Assembly (NCBI GenBank): GCA_947176585.1
Contig: CAMWRI010000002.1
Location: 1 to 41,440, forward strand
Direction of reading: 5' to 3'
Source of the DNA: an uncultured Porphyromonadaceae bacterium
GTDB lineage: Bacteria > Bacteroidota > Bacteroidia > Bacteroidales > Muribaculaceae
DNA length: 41,440 nt
The notes below the pieces were generated by a model. It searched no databases. It had not been told where the DNA came from and saw only the letters and a program-made list of their open reading frames with translations. Positions 6,416 through 15,800 of this stretch are shown here, piece by piece (within the stretch, counting starts at the first letter, position 1; every line of letters starts with the position of its first letter). A program made the translations under genes and the position numbers.

Positions 6416-7766
6416 CCACCACCTGCGGCGGTGTGGCTGGAGCGTGGGTGCTCATGATGCGCCATGGCTGCGGATAGAGATTGTTGGCGCGGTTGCCCAG
6501 ATTCTTTACGAAGCCTAATGGGCGCCCGGCGTAGCGAAGCAGCACGATGCCGCGGGGGGCGCCGTCGAGAGTTATGGCCTCGCGGCGCAGATAAGTCAGG
6601 GCTGTGGCGTAGTCCACATCTGCGGCCGGAAACGCATCCGGGCGTAAGGCGGTGCTCATAGCCACTGCCTGCGTCGGAATCACGTCCCTGCCTTTGACCA
6701 TGGCCACCGGCAGGCCCTGTGCGTCGGGTACGAGGGCGGCGGCTTCGCGTGGCATAGCGTAGACGGTGCCGTCAGGCGCGGTGTGCAACCGATAGTCGCC
6801 TTCGAGCCAAGACTCCACGGCGGCAGCAATATTGCGGAGGGGTTTTTCCTCGCGCGGTGTGCGCAGTGATGCCGCGGGTGCGTCGCCGGGCTTGCGGAGC
6901 ACACAAAGGAAAAGTCCCTCGCCGCGCAGGCGGCCGGGCACGAAGCGGTAGCATGGCACGGGCGACTCAATGCCGCGCACCACCTCCGGGAGCTCCAGGG
7001 CGGGCACCTCCACGCCTGTGGCGCCGGATTCTTCTACAAGGCGTGCCACTATTTCTTCGTTTTCCAGGCGGTTGAAGGTGCAGGTGCTGTAGATGAAAGT
7101 GCCTCCGGGGCGCAGTGCATGCCACAGAGCCTCGACGATGCGCCACTGCGTGCGGGCACAGTCGACCACGAGAGCGGGGCTCCACTGAGCTGCTGCCTCG
7201 GCATCCTTGCGCATCATTCCCTCGCCAGAGCATGGCACATCAGCGCTCACCACGTCGAATGCGCCTGTTGCGCGGCTGAAGCGCGCAGCGTCGCCGCGCA
7301 CACACACCACGCGCGGATCGCCCCACTTGGCAGTGTTCTCCAGCAGCGAGCCGTAGCGGCGCGGGTCGAATTCGTTGGCCACCAGCAGGCTGCCGGGTGG
7401 CAGCGCCGAAGCTATCGCGGTGGTTTTGCCGCCGGGAGCGGCGCATGCGTCGAGCCATCGCAACGGTCTGCAGCTTTCGGCTGCCGTCACTTGGGCAGCT
7501 ACGGCTGCAAGTGCCATCGACGATGCGTCCTGCACGTAGTAGAGGCCCTGATGAAGCGCGGGATCGAATGTGAACGGCACGCGCGCCGGCAGGTAGAAGC
7601 CGCCGGGACACCACGCCACCGGCTCGAGGCCCTCAACGGGCCGCGCACCCTTAGCGGCATTGACGCGCACGCTCACCTCCGGCTCGCCCTCGAGCGCGGC
7701 GGGCAGATCTGCGTAGGCTTCGCCCAGCTCTGCGAGCGATGCCACAAACTCCGGCTTCAGCTTCAT
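6411..7766 (-). CDS. RsmF-like RNA cytosine-C5 methyltransferase
   Basis: A 451-residue SAM-dependent RNA m5C methyltransferase of the NOL1/NOP2/Sun family, closest in layout to RsmF. It has a short N-terminal RNA-binding part (1-75), a Rossmann methylase domain with DACAAPGGKT (106-115, SAM site), the two family cysteines (Cys179 in DVPCSGEGMM and Cys229 in STCTFNRLENEE), and a C-terminal PUA-like region (~310-445). The likely substrate is 16S rRNA, but the target base cannot be read from sequence. It lies downstream of the U32 gene with a 71-nt gap that holds a perfect 20-bp palindrome, so it may be separately transcribed. Cytoplasmic. Confidence 0.9.
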   Translation of the reverse strand: MKLKPEFVASLAELGEAYADLPAALEGEPEVSVRVNAAKGARPVEGLEPVAWCPGGFYLPARVPFTFDPALHQGLYYVQDASSMALAAVAAQVTAAESCRPLRWLDACAAPGGKTTAIASALPPGSLLVANEFDPRRYGSLLENTAKWGDPRVVCVRGDAARFSRATGAFDVVSADVPCSGEGMMRKDAEAAAQWSPALVVDCARTQWRIVEALWHALRPGGTFIYSTCTFNRLENEEIVARLVEESGATGVEVPALELPEVVRGIESPVPCYRFVPGRLRGEGLFLCVLRKPGDAPAASLRTPREEKPLRNIAAAVESWLEGDYRLHTAPDGTVYAMPREAAALVPDAQGLPVAMVKGRDVIPTQAVAMSTALRPDAFPAADVDYATALTYLRREAITLDGAPRGIVLLRYAGRPLGFVKNLGNRANNLYPQPWRIMSTHAPATPPQVVE

Positions 7767-7803
7767 AAATATATTATTTTAAACGTGTTCAAATGAAATG
7801 TAG

Positions 7804-7823
7804 GGACGCACCATGGTGCGTCC
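7804..7823. repeat. Perfect 20-bp palindrome
   Basis: GGACGCACCATGGTGCGTCC is fully self-complementary and lies in the gap between the U32 gene stop and the start of the methyltransferase. It is either a REP-like intergenic repeat or an operator. It has no T-run behind it on the minus strand, so it is a poor terminator. Confidence 0.7.
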
Positions 7824-7837
7824 TCCCTTCTCAGGCA

Positions 7838-9088
7838 TCACAGACCCGTCTCCTCCCAGCGGTAGAGGCGGTCGGCGGGGCGTATCTTGGCCGGAACGGG
7901 GATTGAGAAGGCATCGCCCTTTACGGCGCGGGGCACCGACTTGAGATCTACGCGGATGTCCTCGACCTTGAACACGAGTGCACCCGTGGTGGGGCCGGTC
8001 ACAACCACTTCGTCGCCCACGCACAGCTCGCCTGCTTCCATGAAGAACTCGCCCACGCCCAGGCGCGAATACCATTTCACGCCCTTTGCCACATAGCGCT
8101 TCACGCGCGAGGCCGAAGATCCGTATTTGCTTGACCATTCGCCCAGGCGCTGCCCCATGTAGTAGCCGTTCCAGAACCCGCGGTTGAAAATTTTACCCAG
8201 ACTCTCGCGCCAGGCGTCAATGCGCTCAGGCGTGTAGCTCGCTGGACCCTCGCACGCGGCCTCAAGAGCCTGCGAATAGGCCTCGACAGCCAGGCGCACA
8301 TACTCAGGGCCGCGCGCGCGCCCCTCGATTTTGAACACACTCACTCCAGCCTCTATCATGCGGTCGAGGAAATGGATGGTGCACAGGTCTTTGGGCGACA
8401 TTATATACTTATTCTCCACCTTCAGCTCGTCGCCAGTCTCAAGGTCGGTCACGCCGTAGCCGCGGCGGCATATCTGCGTGCAGCTGCCGCGGTTGGCGCT
8501 GCTGTTCATCTGGTGCAGGCTCAGGTAGCACTTGCCGCTTACGGCCATGCACAGCGCACCGTGGCAGAACATCTCCAGGCGCACGAGCTCACCCCGGGGA
8601 CCGCGGATATCCTGCTCCACAATAGCATCGTGAATGGTGCGCACCTGCTCCATGTTGAGCTCGCGGGCCAGCACCACCACATCGGCGTATGTGGCGTAGA
8701 AGCGCACGGCCTCGATGTTGCTGATGTTGCACTGTGTGGAAATGTGGACCTCCACGCCCTCGCTTCGGGCTATCGAGATAGCGGCAATATCTGATGCGAT
8801 CACCGCCGAGATGCCGGCCTCGCGGGCTGCACGGCATATGCGGCGGCAGGTGTCGAGCTCATTGTCGTAGATTATGGTGTTCACCGTGAGATAGGTCTTC
8901 ACCCCGGCGGCGTGGCAGGTGGCGGCGATATCGCGCAGGTCGTCGAGCGTGAAATTGGCGCTCGATTTCGAGCGCATGTTCAGGCCTTCCACGCCGAAGT
9001 ACACGGCATCTGCACCCGCATCGATAGCCGCGTGCAGCGACTCATAGCTACCCACGGGCGCCATCAGTTCGAGATCATTACGATTCAT
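7838..9088 (-). CDS. U32-family protein (TrhP-like tRNA hydroxylation or related)
   Basis: A 416-residue member of peptidase family U32. Despite the name, well-studied members (TrhP, RlhA, UbiU/V) are iron-sulfur proteins in RNA or ubiquinone hydroxylation. Visible hallmarks are the N-terminal ELMAPVGSYESLHAAI (7-22) of a TIM-barrel start, the strand AVYFG, and the cysteine cluster C175, C180, C187, C203 and C207 around EMFCHGALCM and GSCTQICRR. These would supply the Fe-S ligands. The signature following the cysteines (KIEGRARGPEYV) is also typical. The C-terminal ~70 residues form a beta-barrel-like extension. Full length; it follows secG after 90 nt. I favour tRNA uridine hydroxylation (TrhP-like) but cannot exclude another U32 subgroup. 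Confidence 0.85.
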   Translation of the reverse strand: MNRNDLELMAPVGSYESLHAAIDAGADAVYFGVEGLNMRSKSSANFTLDDLRDIAATCHAAGVKTYLTVNTIIYDNELDTCRRICRAAREAGISAVIASDIAAISIARSEGVEVHISTQCNISNIEAVRFYATYADVVVLARELNMEQVRTIHDAIVEQDIRGPRGELVRLEMFCHGALCMAVSGKCYLSLHQMNSSANRGSCTQICRRGYGVTDLETGDELKVENKYIMSPKDLCTIHFLDRMIEAGVSVFKIEGRARGPEYVRLAVEAYSQALEAACEGPASYTPERIDAWRESLGKIFNRGFWNGYYMGQRLGEWSSKYGSSASRVKRYVAKGVKWYSRLGVGEFFMEAGELCVGDEVVVTGPTTGALVFKVEDIRVDLKSVPRAVKGDAFSIPVPAKIRPADRLYRWEETGL

Positions 9089-9110
9089 GTTTCGTTGGTG
9101 TATGACAAAC

Positions 9111-9143
9111 CGCGCCCGGGCATACTATCTATGCCCGCACGCG
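9111..9143. other. Hairpin between secG and the U32 gene
   Basis: CGGGCATA/TATGCCCG form an 8-bp stem with a 5-nt loop; partly complementary CGCG ends can extend it. No T-run follows on the minus strand. It could be an attenuating hairpin or a weak terminator for secG; function not shown. Confidence 0.4.
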
Positions 9144-9178
9144 GCCGGTAATGCAAAAAATCGGTAGCAGCTCCTTTC

Positions 9179-9532
9179 TTATTCTGCCACAGGAGCCTCG
9201 GCGGGTGCGGCTACGGGAGCGGCAGCGGGAGCCTGAGTGTCGAACTGGTTGGCAGCGGGCAGCTGAGTGGCGGCGGGAGCTACAGTGCGCACCTCTGCAC
9301 CGGCGTGGGTCTTGGGCATGGTGTAGGCCGATGCCACGGAGAGCACCAGGATGCAGCCTGCAAGAGTCCAGGTAGCCTTTTCCAGAAAATCGTTAGTCTG
9401 GCGCACGCCCATGACGTTGCCGGCACCGCCGAACTGCGACGACAGGCCGCCGCCTTTGGATTTCTGGATGAGCACGATGCCGATGAGAAGCACGGCCACG
9501 ATTACTGTGAGTACAATGATTGCTACGTACAT
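9179..9532 (-). CDS. secG: Protein translocase subunit SecG
   Basis: A 117-residue small membrane subunit of the SecYEG translocon. There are two hydrophobic helices (~2-22 and ~54-70) separated by the conserved cytoplasmic loop QKSKGGGLSSQFGG (23-36), the SecG signature. A proline/alanine-rich tail (~85-117) follows, as is common in Bacteroidota SecG. A promoter lies upstream at 9612-9643. SecG assists insertion of exported chains, including the Sec-dependent precursors of T9SS cargo and Sus proteins encoded in this window. Confidence 0.93.
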   Translation of the reverse strand: MYVAIIVLTVIVAVLLIGIVLIQKSKGGGLSSQFGGAGNVMGVRQTNDFLEKATWTLAGCILVLSVASAYTMPKTHAGAEVRTVAPAATQLPAANQFDTQAPAAAPVAAPAEAPVAE

Positions 9533-9611
9533 ATCTGTGTATTAGTATTATTAACAGCATTTTCAAGCTCAGCAAGCGCTTTCCGCACTCGCCGGCCCAT
9601 ATTTCGAGTTG

Positions 9612-9643
9612 CAAAGTAAGCACATTTTGCCCACATTTCCAAA
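9612..9643 (-). promoter_or_regulatory. Probable secG promoter
   Basis: Minus-strand TTTG (9640-9643), a 20-nt spacer and TTACTTTG (9612-9619). The -7 box matches 7 of 8 positions of TAnnTTTG. Predicted leader about 70 nt. Confidence 0.6.
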
Positions 9644-9770
9644 CAAATGCCCATTTTTGTGCGAAACTCTCTTCTTAGGGTGCATGTTTGCGACAGAGGG
9701 ACAATGAGCAATGAACAATTTGGGCGGGCGGCGGTTATAATGGTAAAATCTCCTCAAACACAATCACATT

Positions 9771-11003
9771 ATGGATAACTTCACCTTTTACGCTCCCACT
9801 TTGTATGAATTCGGACGAGGCTCCGAGGAAAAAACCGGTATGCTGGCTTTTCTCACCGGCTCCCGCCGTGTAATGATTGTCTACGGACAGAAATATGTCA
9901 AGACCAATGGCCTGCTGGACCGTCTGCGCATGTCGCTTGACGCTATCGGTATCGAGGTGGTTGAGCTGGGCGGAGTTCAGCCCAATCCTGTGGATTCTCT
10001 GGTGTATAAGGGTATAGAATTGGGACGCAACCGTAATATCGACGGTCTGATCGCCGTGGGCGGCGGATCTGTGATAGACACGGCCAAGGCTATTGCGATG
10101 GGTATTCCTTATAAGGGCGATTTCTGGGATTTCTTCTCCGGAAAAGCTATGCCGAAGGAGGCTTTGCCTGTGGGCGTGGTACTCACGGTGCCCGGTGCCG
10201 GCAGCGAAGGCAGCGGTAGCTCGGTGATCACCCGGGAGGAAACGCAGCAGAAACTGAGCGTACGCACCGACAGCCTTCTGCGTCCGCGTTTCGCGGTGCT
10301 CGATCCGGAGCTTACGTTCACTCTCACGGCGTGGCAGACTTCCTGCGGCATCGTGGACATGATGAGCCATATTCTTGAAAGATATTTTTCCACCACACGT
10401 GGCGTGGAGGTTACGGACAGGCTTGCCGAGGGCTTGCTGATGAGCCTTGTGGACCTGGCTCCGCAGGTGCTGGCTGATCCCACGGATTATAATGCCCGCG
10501 CAAATGTGGAATGGGTTTCGACGCTGGCGCATAACGGCCTTGTGGGCTGTGGGCGCAAGGAGGACTGGAGCAGTCATGCTATGGAGCATGAACTGAGCGC
10601 GCTGTATGGCGTGACACATGGCGCCGGTCTGGCAGTGGTGATTCCTGCGTGGATGGCGTTCATGGCCCATCACAAGCCTTCGAAGGTGGCGCAGCTTGGT
10701 CGGCGCGTGTTCGGCGTGGATGCGCCCGACGACCGCAGTGCGGCTATCGAGGCGGTGGCGCAGATCCGCGCGTTCTTCAGTGCCGTGCTGCGCATGCCGC
10801 TCACGCTGAAGGCTCTGGGCGTGGAACGTCCGGATATTGACGAGCTTGTGGGCCGCCTGCATGCCCATAAGGGTGATGAGCTGGGCAGCTATTACCGGCT
10901 TACTCCGGCCGATACGCGGCAGATCTATGAACTGATGCTGGACGAGTCGCAGCGCGCGGAGCTTACCGAGAAGGAAGCGGCCACGGGCCAGATGAGTGCC
11001 TGA
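9771..11003 (+). CDS. Iron-containing alcohol dehydrogenase
   Basis: A 410-residue group III (iron-type) alcohol dehydrogenase of the butanol dehydrogenase/YqhD-like branch, reducing aldehydes with NAD(P)H. It shows the nucleotide-binding GGGS at 97-100 (AVGGGSVIDTAKA), and metal ligands Asp196 and His200 (CGIVDMMSH), His269 (SSHAMEHE) and His283 (THGAGLA). It is full length and cytoplasmic. It is single, flanked by secG (divergent) and ispF (convergent), with an intrinsic terminator behind it. No clear -7 box was found; a 7/8 match CATGTTTG at 9683-9690 is possible. Codons use more T/A at third positions than neighbouring genes in the first half. The natural substrate is unknown. Confidence 0.92.
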   Translation: MDNFTFYAPTLYEFGRGSEEKTGMLAFLTGSRRVMIVYGQKYVKTNGLLDRLRMSLDAIGIEVVELGGVQPNPVDSLVYKGIELGRNRNIDGLIAVGGGSVIDTAKAIAMGIPYKGDFWDFFSGKAMPKEALPVGVVLTVPGAGSEGSGSSVITREETQQKLSVRTDSLLRPRFAVLDPELTFTLTAWQTSCGIVDMMSHILERYFSTTRGVEVTDRLAEGLLMSLVDLAPQVLADPTDYNARANVEWVSTLAHNGLVGCGRKEDWSSHAMEHELSALYGVTHGAGLAVVIPAWMAFMAHHKPSKVAQLGRRVFGVDAPDDRSAAIEAVAQIRAFFSAVLRMPLTLKALGVERPDIDELVGRLHAHKGDELGSYYRLTPADTRQIYELMLDESQRAELTEKEAATGQMSA

Positions 11004-11034
11004 AGAAAAGAATTTGAGATTAGTGTTTGACCCC

Positions 11035-11073
11035 CGGGGAGTGTCGAGTGAGAACGGCGCTCCCCGATTTTTT
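11035..11073 (+). terminator. Intrinsic terminator after the alcohol dehydrogenase
   Basis: CGGGGAG and CTCCCCG pair across an 18-nt loop and are followed by ATTTTTT on the plus strand. It lies between the convergent ADH and ispF genes. Confidence 0.7.
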
Positions 11074-11100
11074 ACACCCGGAGACAAACCTTTATCGCCT

Positions 11101-11586
11101 TCATGCGAGGGAGAGGAGCACTGTGGCCTGGGCGGCGATGCCTTCCGCGCGGCCGGTGAAACCGAGGCGTTCGGTGGTGGTGGCTTTGACGGAGGCGCAG
11201 TCGAGGGGTATGGCGAGGTCGGCGGCCACGTTGGCGCGCATGGCTTCTATGTGGGGGAGCATGCGGGGTTCCTGGGCGATGATTGTGATGTCGGCGTTGG
11301 CCACGCGATAGCCTTGCGCGGCGGCCATTTCTACTACGGCGCGCAGCAGGCGGCGGGAGTCGGCACCGCTCCAGCGTGGATCAGTGTCGGGGAAGTGGTA
11401 GCCGATGTCGCGCAGGGCGAGTGCTCCGAGGATTGCATCGGCGAGTGCGTGCAGGGCCACGTCGGCGTCGCTGTGGCCCAGGAGTCCGCGGGTGTGGGGG
11501 ATGTCTACGCCGCAGATAATGCAGCGGCGGCCTTCGACAAGGCGGTGCACGTCGTAGCCGTTGCCTATGCGGAATGGTGGTTTCAT
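11101..11586 (-). CDS. ispF: 2-C-methyl-D-erythritol 2,4-cyclodiphosphate synthase
   Basis: A 161-residue enzyme of the non-mevalonate isoprenoid pathway that cyclises CDP-ME 2-phosphate to MEcPP and releases CMP. The signature is intact: the zinc ligands Asp12 and His14 (GNGYDVHRL) and His46, then [17 protein letters not shown] and the C-terminal [13 protein letters not shown]. The length is standard. The true start is the ATG at 11584-11586, which overlaps the porV stop by 4 nt (ATGA); the longer track ORF is a frame shadow. It is the last gene of the rex-FAH-porU-porV-ispF row, so isoprenoid synthesis is here transcriptionally tied to secretion genes. This is probably a layout accident rather than a functional link. 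Confidence 0.95.
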   Translation of the reverse strand: MKPPFRIGNGYDVHRLVEGRRCIICGVDIPHTRGLLGHSDADVALHALADAILGALALRDIGYHFPDTDPRWSGADSRRLLRAVVEMAAAQGYRVANADITIIAQEPRMLPHIEAMRANVAADLAIPLDCASVKATTTERLGFTGRAEGIAAQATVLLSLA

Positions 11587-12788
11587 CGGCGTCCGAAAAT
11601 GTCTTTGAGGCCTTCCATGTCGAAGGTGAGGGAGAAGCGGAGCGTCTGGTCGAGGGGCGAGTTCTGGGCGGTGGCCATCATATAGGAGGCGTCGAGGCGT
11701 AGCACGTTGAGTGCGAAGCCGGCGCCCACGGCGAAGTATTTGCGTCCTCCCTTGAATTCGTTCTCGTAGTAGTAGCCGGCGCGGGCGAAGAACTGGTTGT
11801 TGTAGCTGTACTCGGCGCCGAGCGACCAACTGATTTCGCGCAGCTCTTCCTTCATGCCGCCCGGGGCGTCGCTGAAGCTCTTGAAGATGCCCTTTATGCT
11901 TGACATGTCGCGCCAGTCCTGCATGGCGTCGAGGTATTCCTGCTGGCCCTGGGTGGTGTTCATATCGTAGTCGCTCTCGCGCGGACGTGTGGGCACGAGC
12001 AACTTGTTGAGGTCGAGGCCCAGGGTGAGGTTATGGTAGTCGGCCAGCGGGAATGTGAAGGCCGTGCCTATCTTGAGATTGGTGGGGAGGAAGGCAGGGT
12101 TTTCGCCGTTCTGGAGGTTGACTTTGGTACCTACGTTGCTGATGTTCCATCCCCATGACCACTGGCATTCGTTGCGCCCGATGATGGGGTAGGTGGTGAA
12201 ATAGCCCGAGATGTCGGCCGAGAATGCCGAGGCTCCGGTGTTGTTGTCGCCTGCATAGGAGTCGGAGAAGCCCAGGTCGGTGTAGCTGTAGCGGAATACT
12301 ACGCCCATGGAGTATTTTTCGCTGAGCTTGCGGGAGTAGCCTATGTCGAATGCCATCTCGTAGGGGTTCATGCTCTGGGCGGCTCCGCCGGTGATGGGGT
12401 CGTTGCTCACCACTTCGCCCAGGGAGAAGTAGCGCAGCGACGCGCTCAGGGCCTGGTTGTCGCCGCCACCCACTTTCCAATAGCCGGCGAGGTCGGCCAG
12501 GAAAATATCGTTCACGAGTTTGCGCAGCCACGGTGTGTAGCTGAGCGATACGGCGGCGGTGCTGTAGGCGAACGCGTATTTCGAGGGGTTCCAATATTGC
12601 GAGTAGGCGTCAGGCTCGGTGGCGGCACCGAGGTCGCCCATGGCGGCGCCTCGGGCGTCGGGGGCTATGTTGAGTGAGGTGACGCCCGTCTGCACGGGGT
12701 TGAACTCGTTTTTCTGGGCCGTGAGGGCGGGAGAGGCCGCGAGGATGGCGGCGACGGCCACAAGTATGCAGCGTAGAAGGGATTTCAT
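11583..12788 (-). CDS. porV: Type IX secretion shuttle protein PorV
   Basis: A 401-residue outer-membrane beta-barrel of the PorV/LptO family. In the T9SS, PorV collects folded cargo from the translocon by binding the C-terminal domain and delivers it to the sortase PorU. Residues 1-24 are a signal peptide ([24 protein letters not shown]). The N-terminal region contains the characteristic pattern of [20 protein letters not shown] and the YWNPSKYAF segment; the rest alternates as amphipathic strands and ends in aromatic-rich strands ([11 protein letters not shown]). The start at 12786-12788 is chosen because it opens the signal peptide; the 1533-nt track ORF extends antisense-like into porU. 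It sits 44 nt after porU and overlaps ispF by ATGA. Confidence 0.93.
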   Translation of the reverse strand: MKSLLRCILVAVAAILAASPALTAQKNEFNPVQTGVTSLNIAPDARGAAMGDLGAATEPDAYSQYWNPSKYAFAYSTAAVSLSYTPWLRKLVNDIFLADLAGYWKVGGGDNQALSASLRYFSLGEVVSNDPITGGAAQSMNPYEMAFDIGYSRKLSEKYSMGVVFRYSYTDLGFSDSYAGDNNTGASAFSADISGYFTTYPIIGRNECQWSWGWNISNVGTKVNLQNGENPAFLPTNLKIGTAFTFPLADYHNLTLGLDLNKLLVPTRPRESDYDMNTTQGQQEYLDAMQDWRDMSSIKGIFKSFSDAPGGMKEELREISWSLGAEYSYNNQFFARAGYYYENEFKGGRKYFAVGAGFALNVLRLDASYMMATAQNSPLDQTLRFSLTFDMEGLKDIFGRR

Positions 12789-12832
12789 CTGGTTGGGAAA
12801 GTTTACGCTATAATAACGAGGGCAGGAGCGTT

Positions 12833-15800
12833 TTATTGCATGACCACCACTTGCACGGGTGCTGTGTGGCAACTCTGAAGGGCGGAGCGAACGAGGGCCC
12901 AGGCGGTGTAGATGCCCTGCGGCACGGGGTTGCCTTGGCTGTCGAGGAGGTTCCACACTGTGGTGCCGTGCAGCGTGCGCACGGTGGCGCCTGTGGCGTC
13001 GCAGATGATAATCGTGGTTTCTCCGCCGTCGATATTGTGGTCGATGGAGAAAGTGGCTGCTGTGCGCGCCGGCATTTCTTCCACGGCCAGAGAGGCTGCC
13101 GAGGAGGGGGTGCACACGGTGAAGTCGAGCGAGGCGGTGGAGAGGGTGCCGGCGTTGCTGAACATCTCGATGTCAATGGTGTGGCGACCGCCTGCGATTC
13201 CTGCGAATGGCATCGATAGGAGCATCCGGCCGCTGCCGTCGGCCGCCGGGGACAGGTGGCCGAGCACAGGGGTGGAGCTCAGCCCGTCGAGCACCACGCG
13301 CGATGTGGCCGCAAATGGCGCGTCGCTTACGGCCAGGCCTGTCGGGGGCACTTCGATGCATGCGTGCAGGCTGAATGCGGGCGACACCGCGTCGCCGTCC
13401 GCGAAGTCGGGAGTGTCGATATAGGCTTCGGTTATGGCCGGGGCGGTATCGGATGCGGGGGCCTGAGCCGTGGTGGCGAGCGTGGCCACTCCGCGGTGCG
13501 TGAGGTGGGCGGATCGCGGATTGACGGAGATTTCGGTGGCGTGGGCTTCTATAGTGATATTTCCTCCCGGTTCGGAGGGAGCGGGAATGTAGACCGCGGA
13601 TTGCCAGCAGCCTGCGCTTACGGTGGCGTTGGCGGTGGCCAGCAGGTCGTATTCAAGCGTGATTTGCGGTTGCTCGAAGTCCACCTTCTCGCTGTTCATC
13701 ACGGTGCCGGGACGCGGGGTGTCGTAGATGCGTATTTCCACGGTGCCGTCGAAACTGTCGTCGGTATGGCCGTCGCTGTCAAGCACGATGCCCTCGATAT
13801 TGACAGTGGAGCAGCCGGCCACTGGTTCGGCCGTAGCCGGTTCGGCGCCGTTTATTGACTTAAGGGTCATGACGGCAGCAGCCAGGGGCAGACGCACGGC
13901 AGGGTCGCCGGCCAGATTGAAGCATTTGGTGTTGATAGTCAGCTTATTCTGGTCGCTCTCGCTCATCATGCTGTTGTGGGCGTTCATGAACAGGAGTCCC
14001 GTGGTGGTGCCGGGTGCCGCAGTGGCATATTGCCGGGCAAACTCCTTGCCGAGCACGCGGTTCTCGGATCCGTAGACTTTTCGCGAAGCGGCAACCACGG
14101 CGATGGCTCCCCCTTCAGCATGGGCGAGCATGGCCGGCGCGAGAGTGTTTAGGTTGAGGTCAATACCGAAAGCCTCGCAGGTGCCCAGAAATGCCACGGG
14201 CGGAATGCTGTAGGAGCGGCTTTCCACCTCGGCCACGGAGTAGAATCCGTCGCTAAGGAAGTTGCCGCCAATGGAGTGGCCGAAGAAGGCAAACAGGCCT
14301 CGACCGGCGTCGAGATTCGCGCGCAGGCGGCGGTTTGCTTCCTCGTGGCGAGTGCCGTTTTTGGGATAAGCTATCAGGGGCAGGCGATGCACGAAAATGC
14401 TGCTGTTGCATGAGTCGAGAGCCTCGCAGGCATCTTCGGCGGCCAGATGGTGGTCGTATTGATCACCTTCGGCTCCAGCCATCACGGCGTGGTAGTAGGA
14501 TGATGCCACGGGGGGATTCTCCATGTAGCGGATGGTGCGCTCGACGGCAGCCGCGGCCTTGGCGGGAGTGGCGGCGGGGATGCGTCCTACGGCCACGGTG
14601 AGCGGCGCGCGGTGCATGTCGATATAGTCGTAGTCGTCGCAGAGAGCGCCTGCATAAGCATCTGTGGCATAGGCTGTGGGCTCGGCTGCGCATAGCTGCG
14701 GCGCTCGGTTTTCGTAGATGGCGAGACGCTCTACGGATGGCATTCCGTAGAGTCCGCGGTGATCCCAATGGGAGGGACCCAGCAGGAGCAGATAGGTGAA
14801 GCGCGAGGCATCTCGCTCATGGAGCATGGCCGCAAAACGGCGGTAGGCTGCCGGCGAGGCTCCGCCCGACGAAAATTCATTGTAAAGCTCGCGGCTGCGG
14901 TAGACGCCCACTTTTATTCCGTCGATGCGCTCGTGGGCCTCGGCCAGCTCGCGGGCGTAGGGCTCGAGCTCGTCGGTGGTGATGATGGCCATGTGGGGTA
15001 CCTCGGTGGCGTGCACGTTCTGGCATGCCACAGTGCCTGCGAAAGCCGGAGTGTGGTGCGTGGCCTCGGTGTCGAAGAGGATGAGGCGACCCGGACGCTT
15101 GGCATTGAATGTGGCGGGCATGGATGCCAGCGCTGTGCCATCGGGCTGCGGAGCGAGCTCTACGAACGAAACGGCCGCGGGATCGCTCACATCCCACAGC
15201 TGCAGGCCCGCACGAGCGTCGGATATTATGATGGGGCGCCCTGCGCGGGTGTTATGGTATTGCATCACCAGTTGCGCGTCACCAGCCGGCAGGCGGTTGA
15301 GGCGGGCGTAAATCAGCGAATAGCAGTCGAATCCCAGATTTTCCGATCCCGTGGCGGCGAGGTTTACGGCGCCTGCGGCGGAAACGGTGCTGCCGGCCGG
15401 CGCAGATTTGAGTTGCATGGTGCCCTGCACGTAGGGCCACTCGGCTTCGTTTGTGGAGGAAACGGGAGTGGTGCGCGAGTAGGTGATGAGCGGAGCGATG
15501 TCGCCAGTGGCCGTGGCGCTTGGTGCCGGCACGGAGGGCTCGTTCTCCTCCGGACGCCGTGCGCAATATGTGAACGTGAGCTGTGGCTTGCGTGGCAGGC
15601 CTCCTGTGTCGAGCTCGCTATTGACCTGATCGACAATTGATACCGGGATGATATAGGGCTCAGATGCCGAGAACTCGCGCTCGATGAAATATGAACCCAT
15701 CCTCAGGGGAGATATGGCGTCGATGTTGCGTGCGTCCACGTGGAAGTGGCCTATGTAGGATGGCACTTCAGGTGCGTCCGGTGCGGCAACGGTAGTGAAC

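Noticed and set aside
9719-9755. Promoter for the alcohol dehydrogenase near 9719-9751
   Set aside because: TTTG at 9719-9722 is followed at the right distance by TAAAATCT, only a partial match to TAnnTTTG; a second partial match (CATGTTTG, 9683-9690) is no better. Not reported as a feature.
9735-11087. 450-aa minus-strand ORF
   Set aside because: Antisense shadow of the alcohol dehydrogenase; contains no recognisable domain.
11583-13115. Extended 510-aa form of PorV
   Set aside because: The N-terminal extension is an alternate frame of porU; the ATG at 12788 opens a proper signal peptide.
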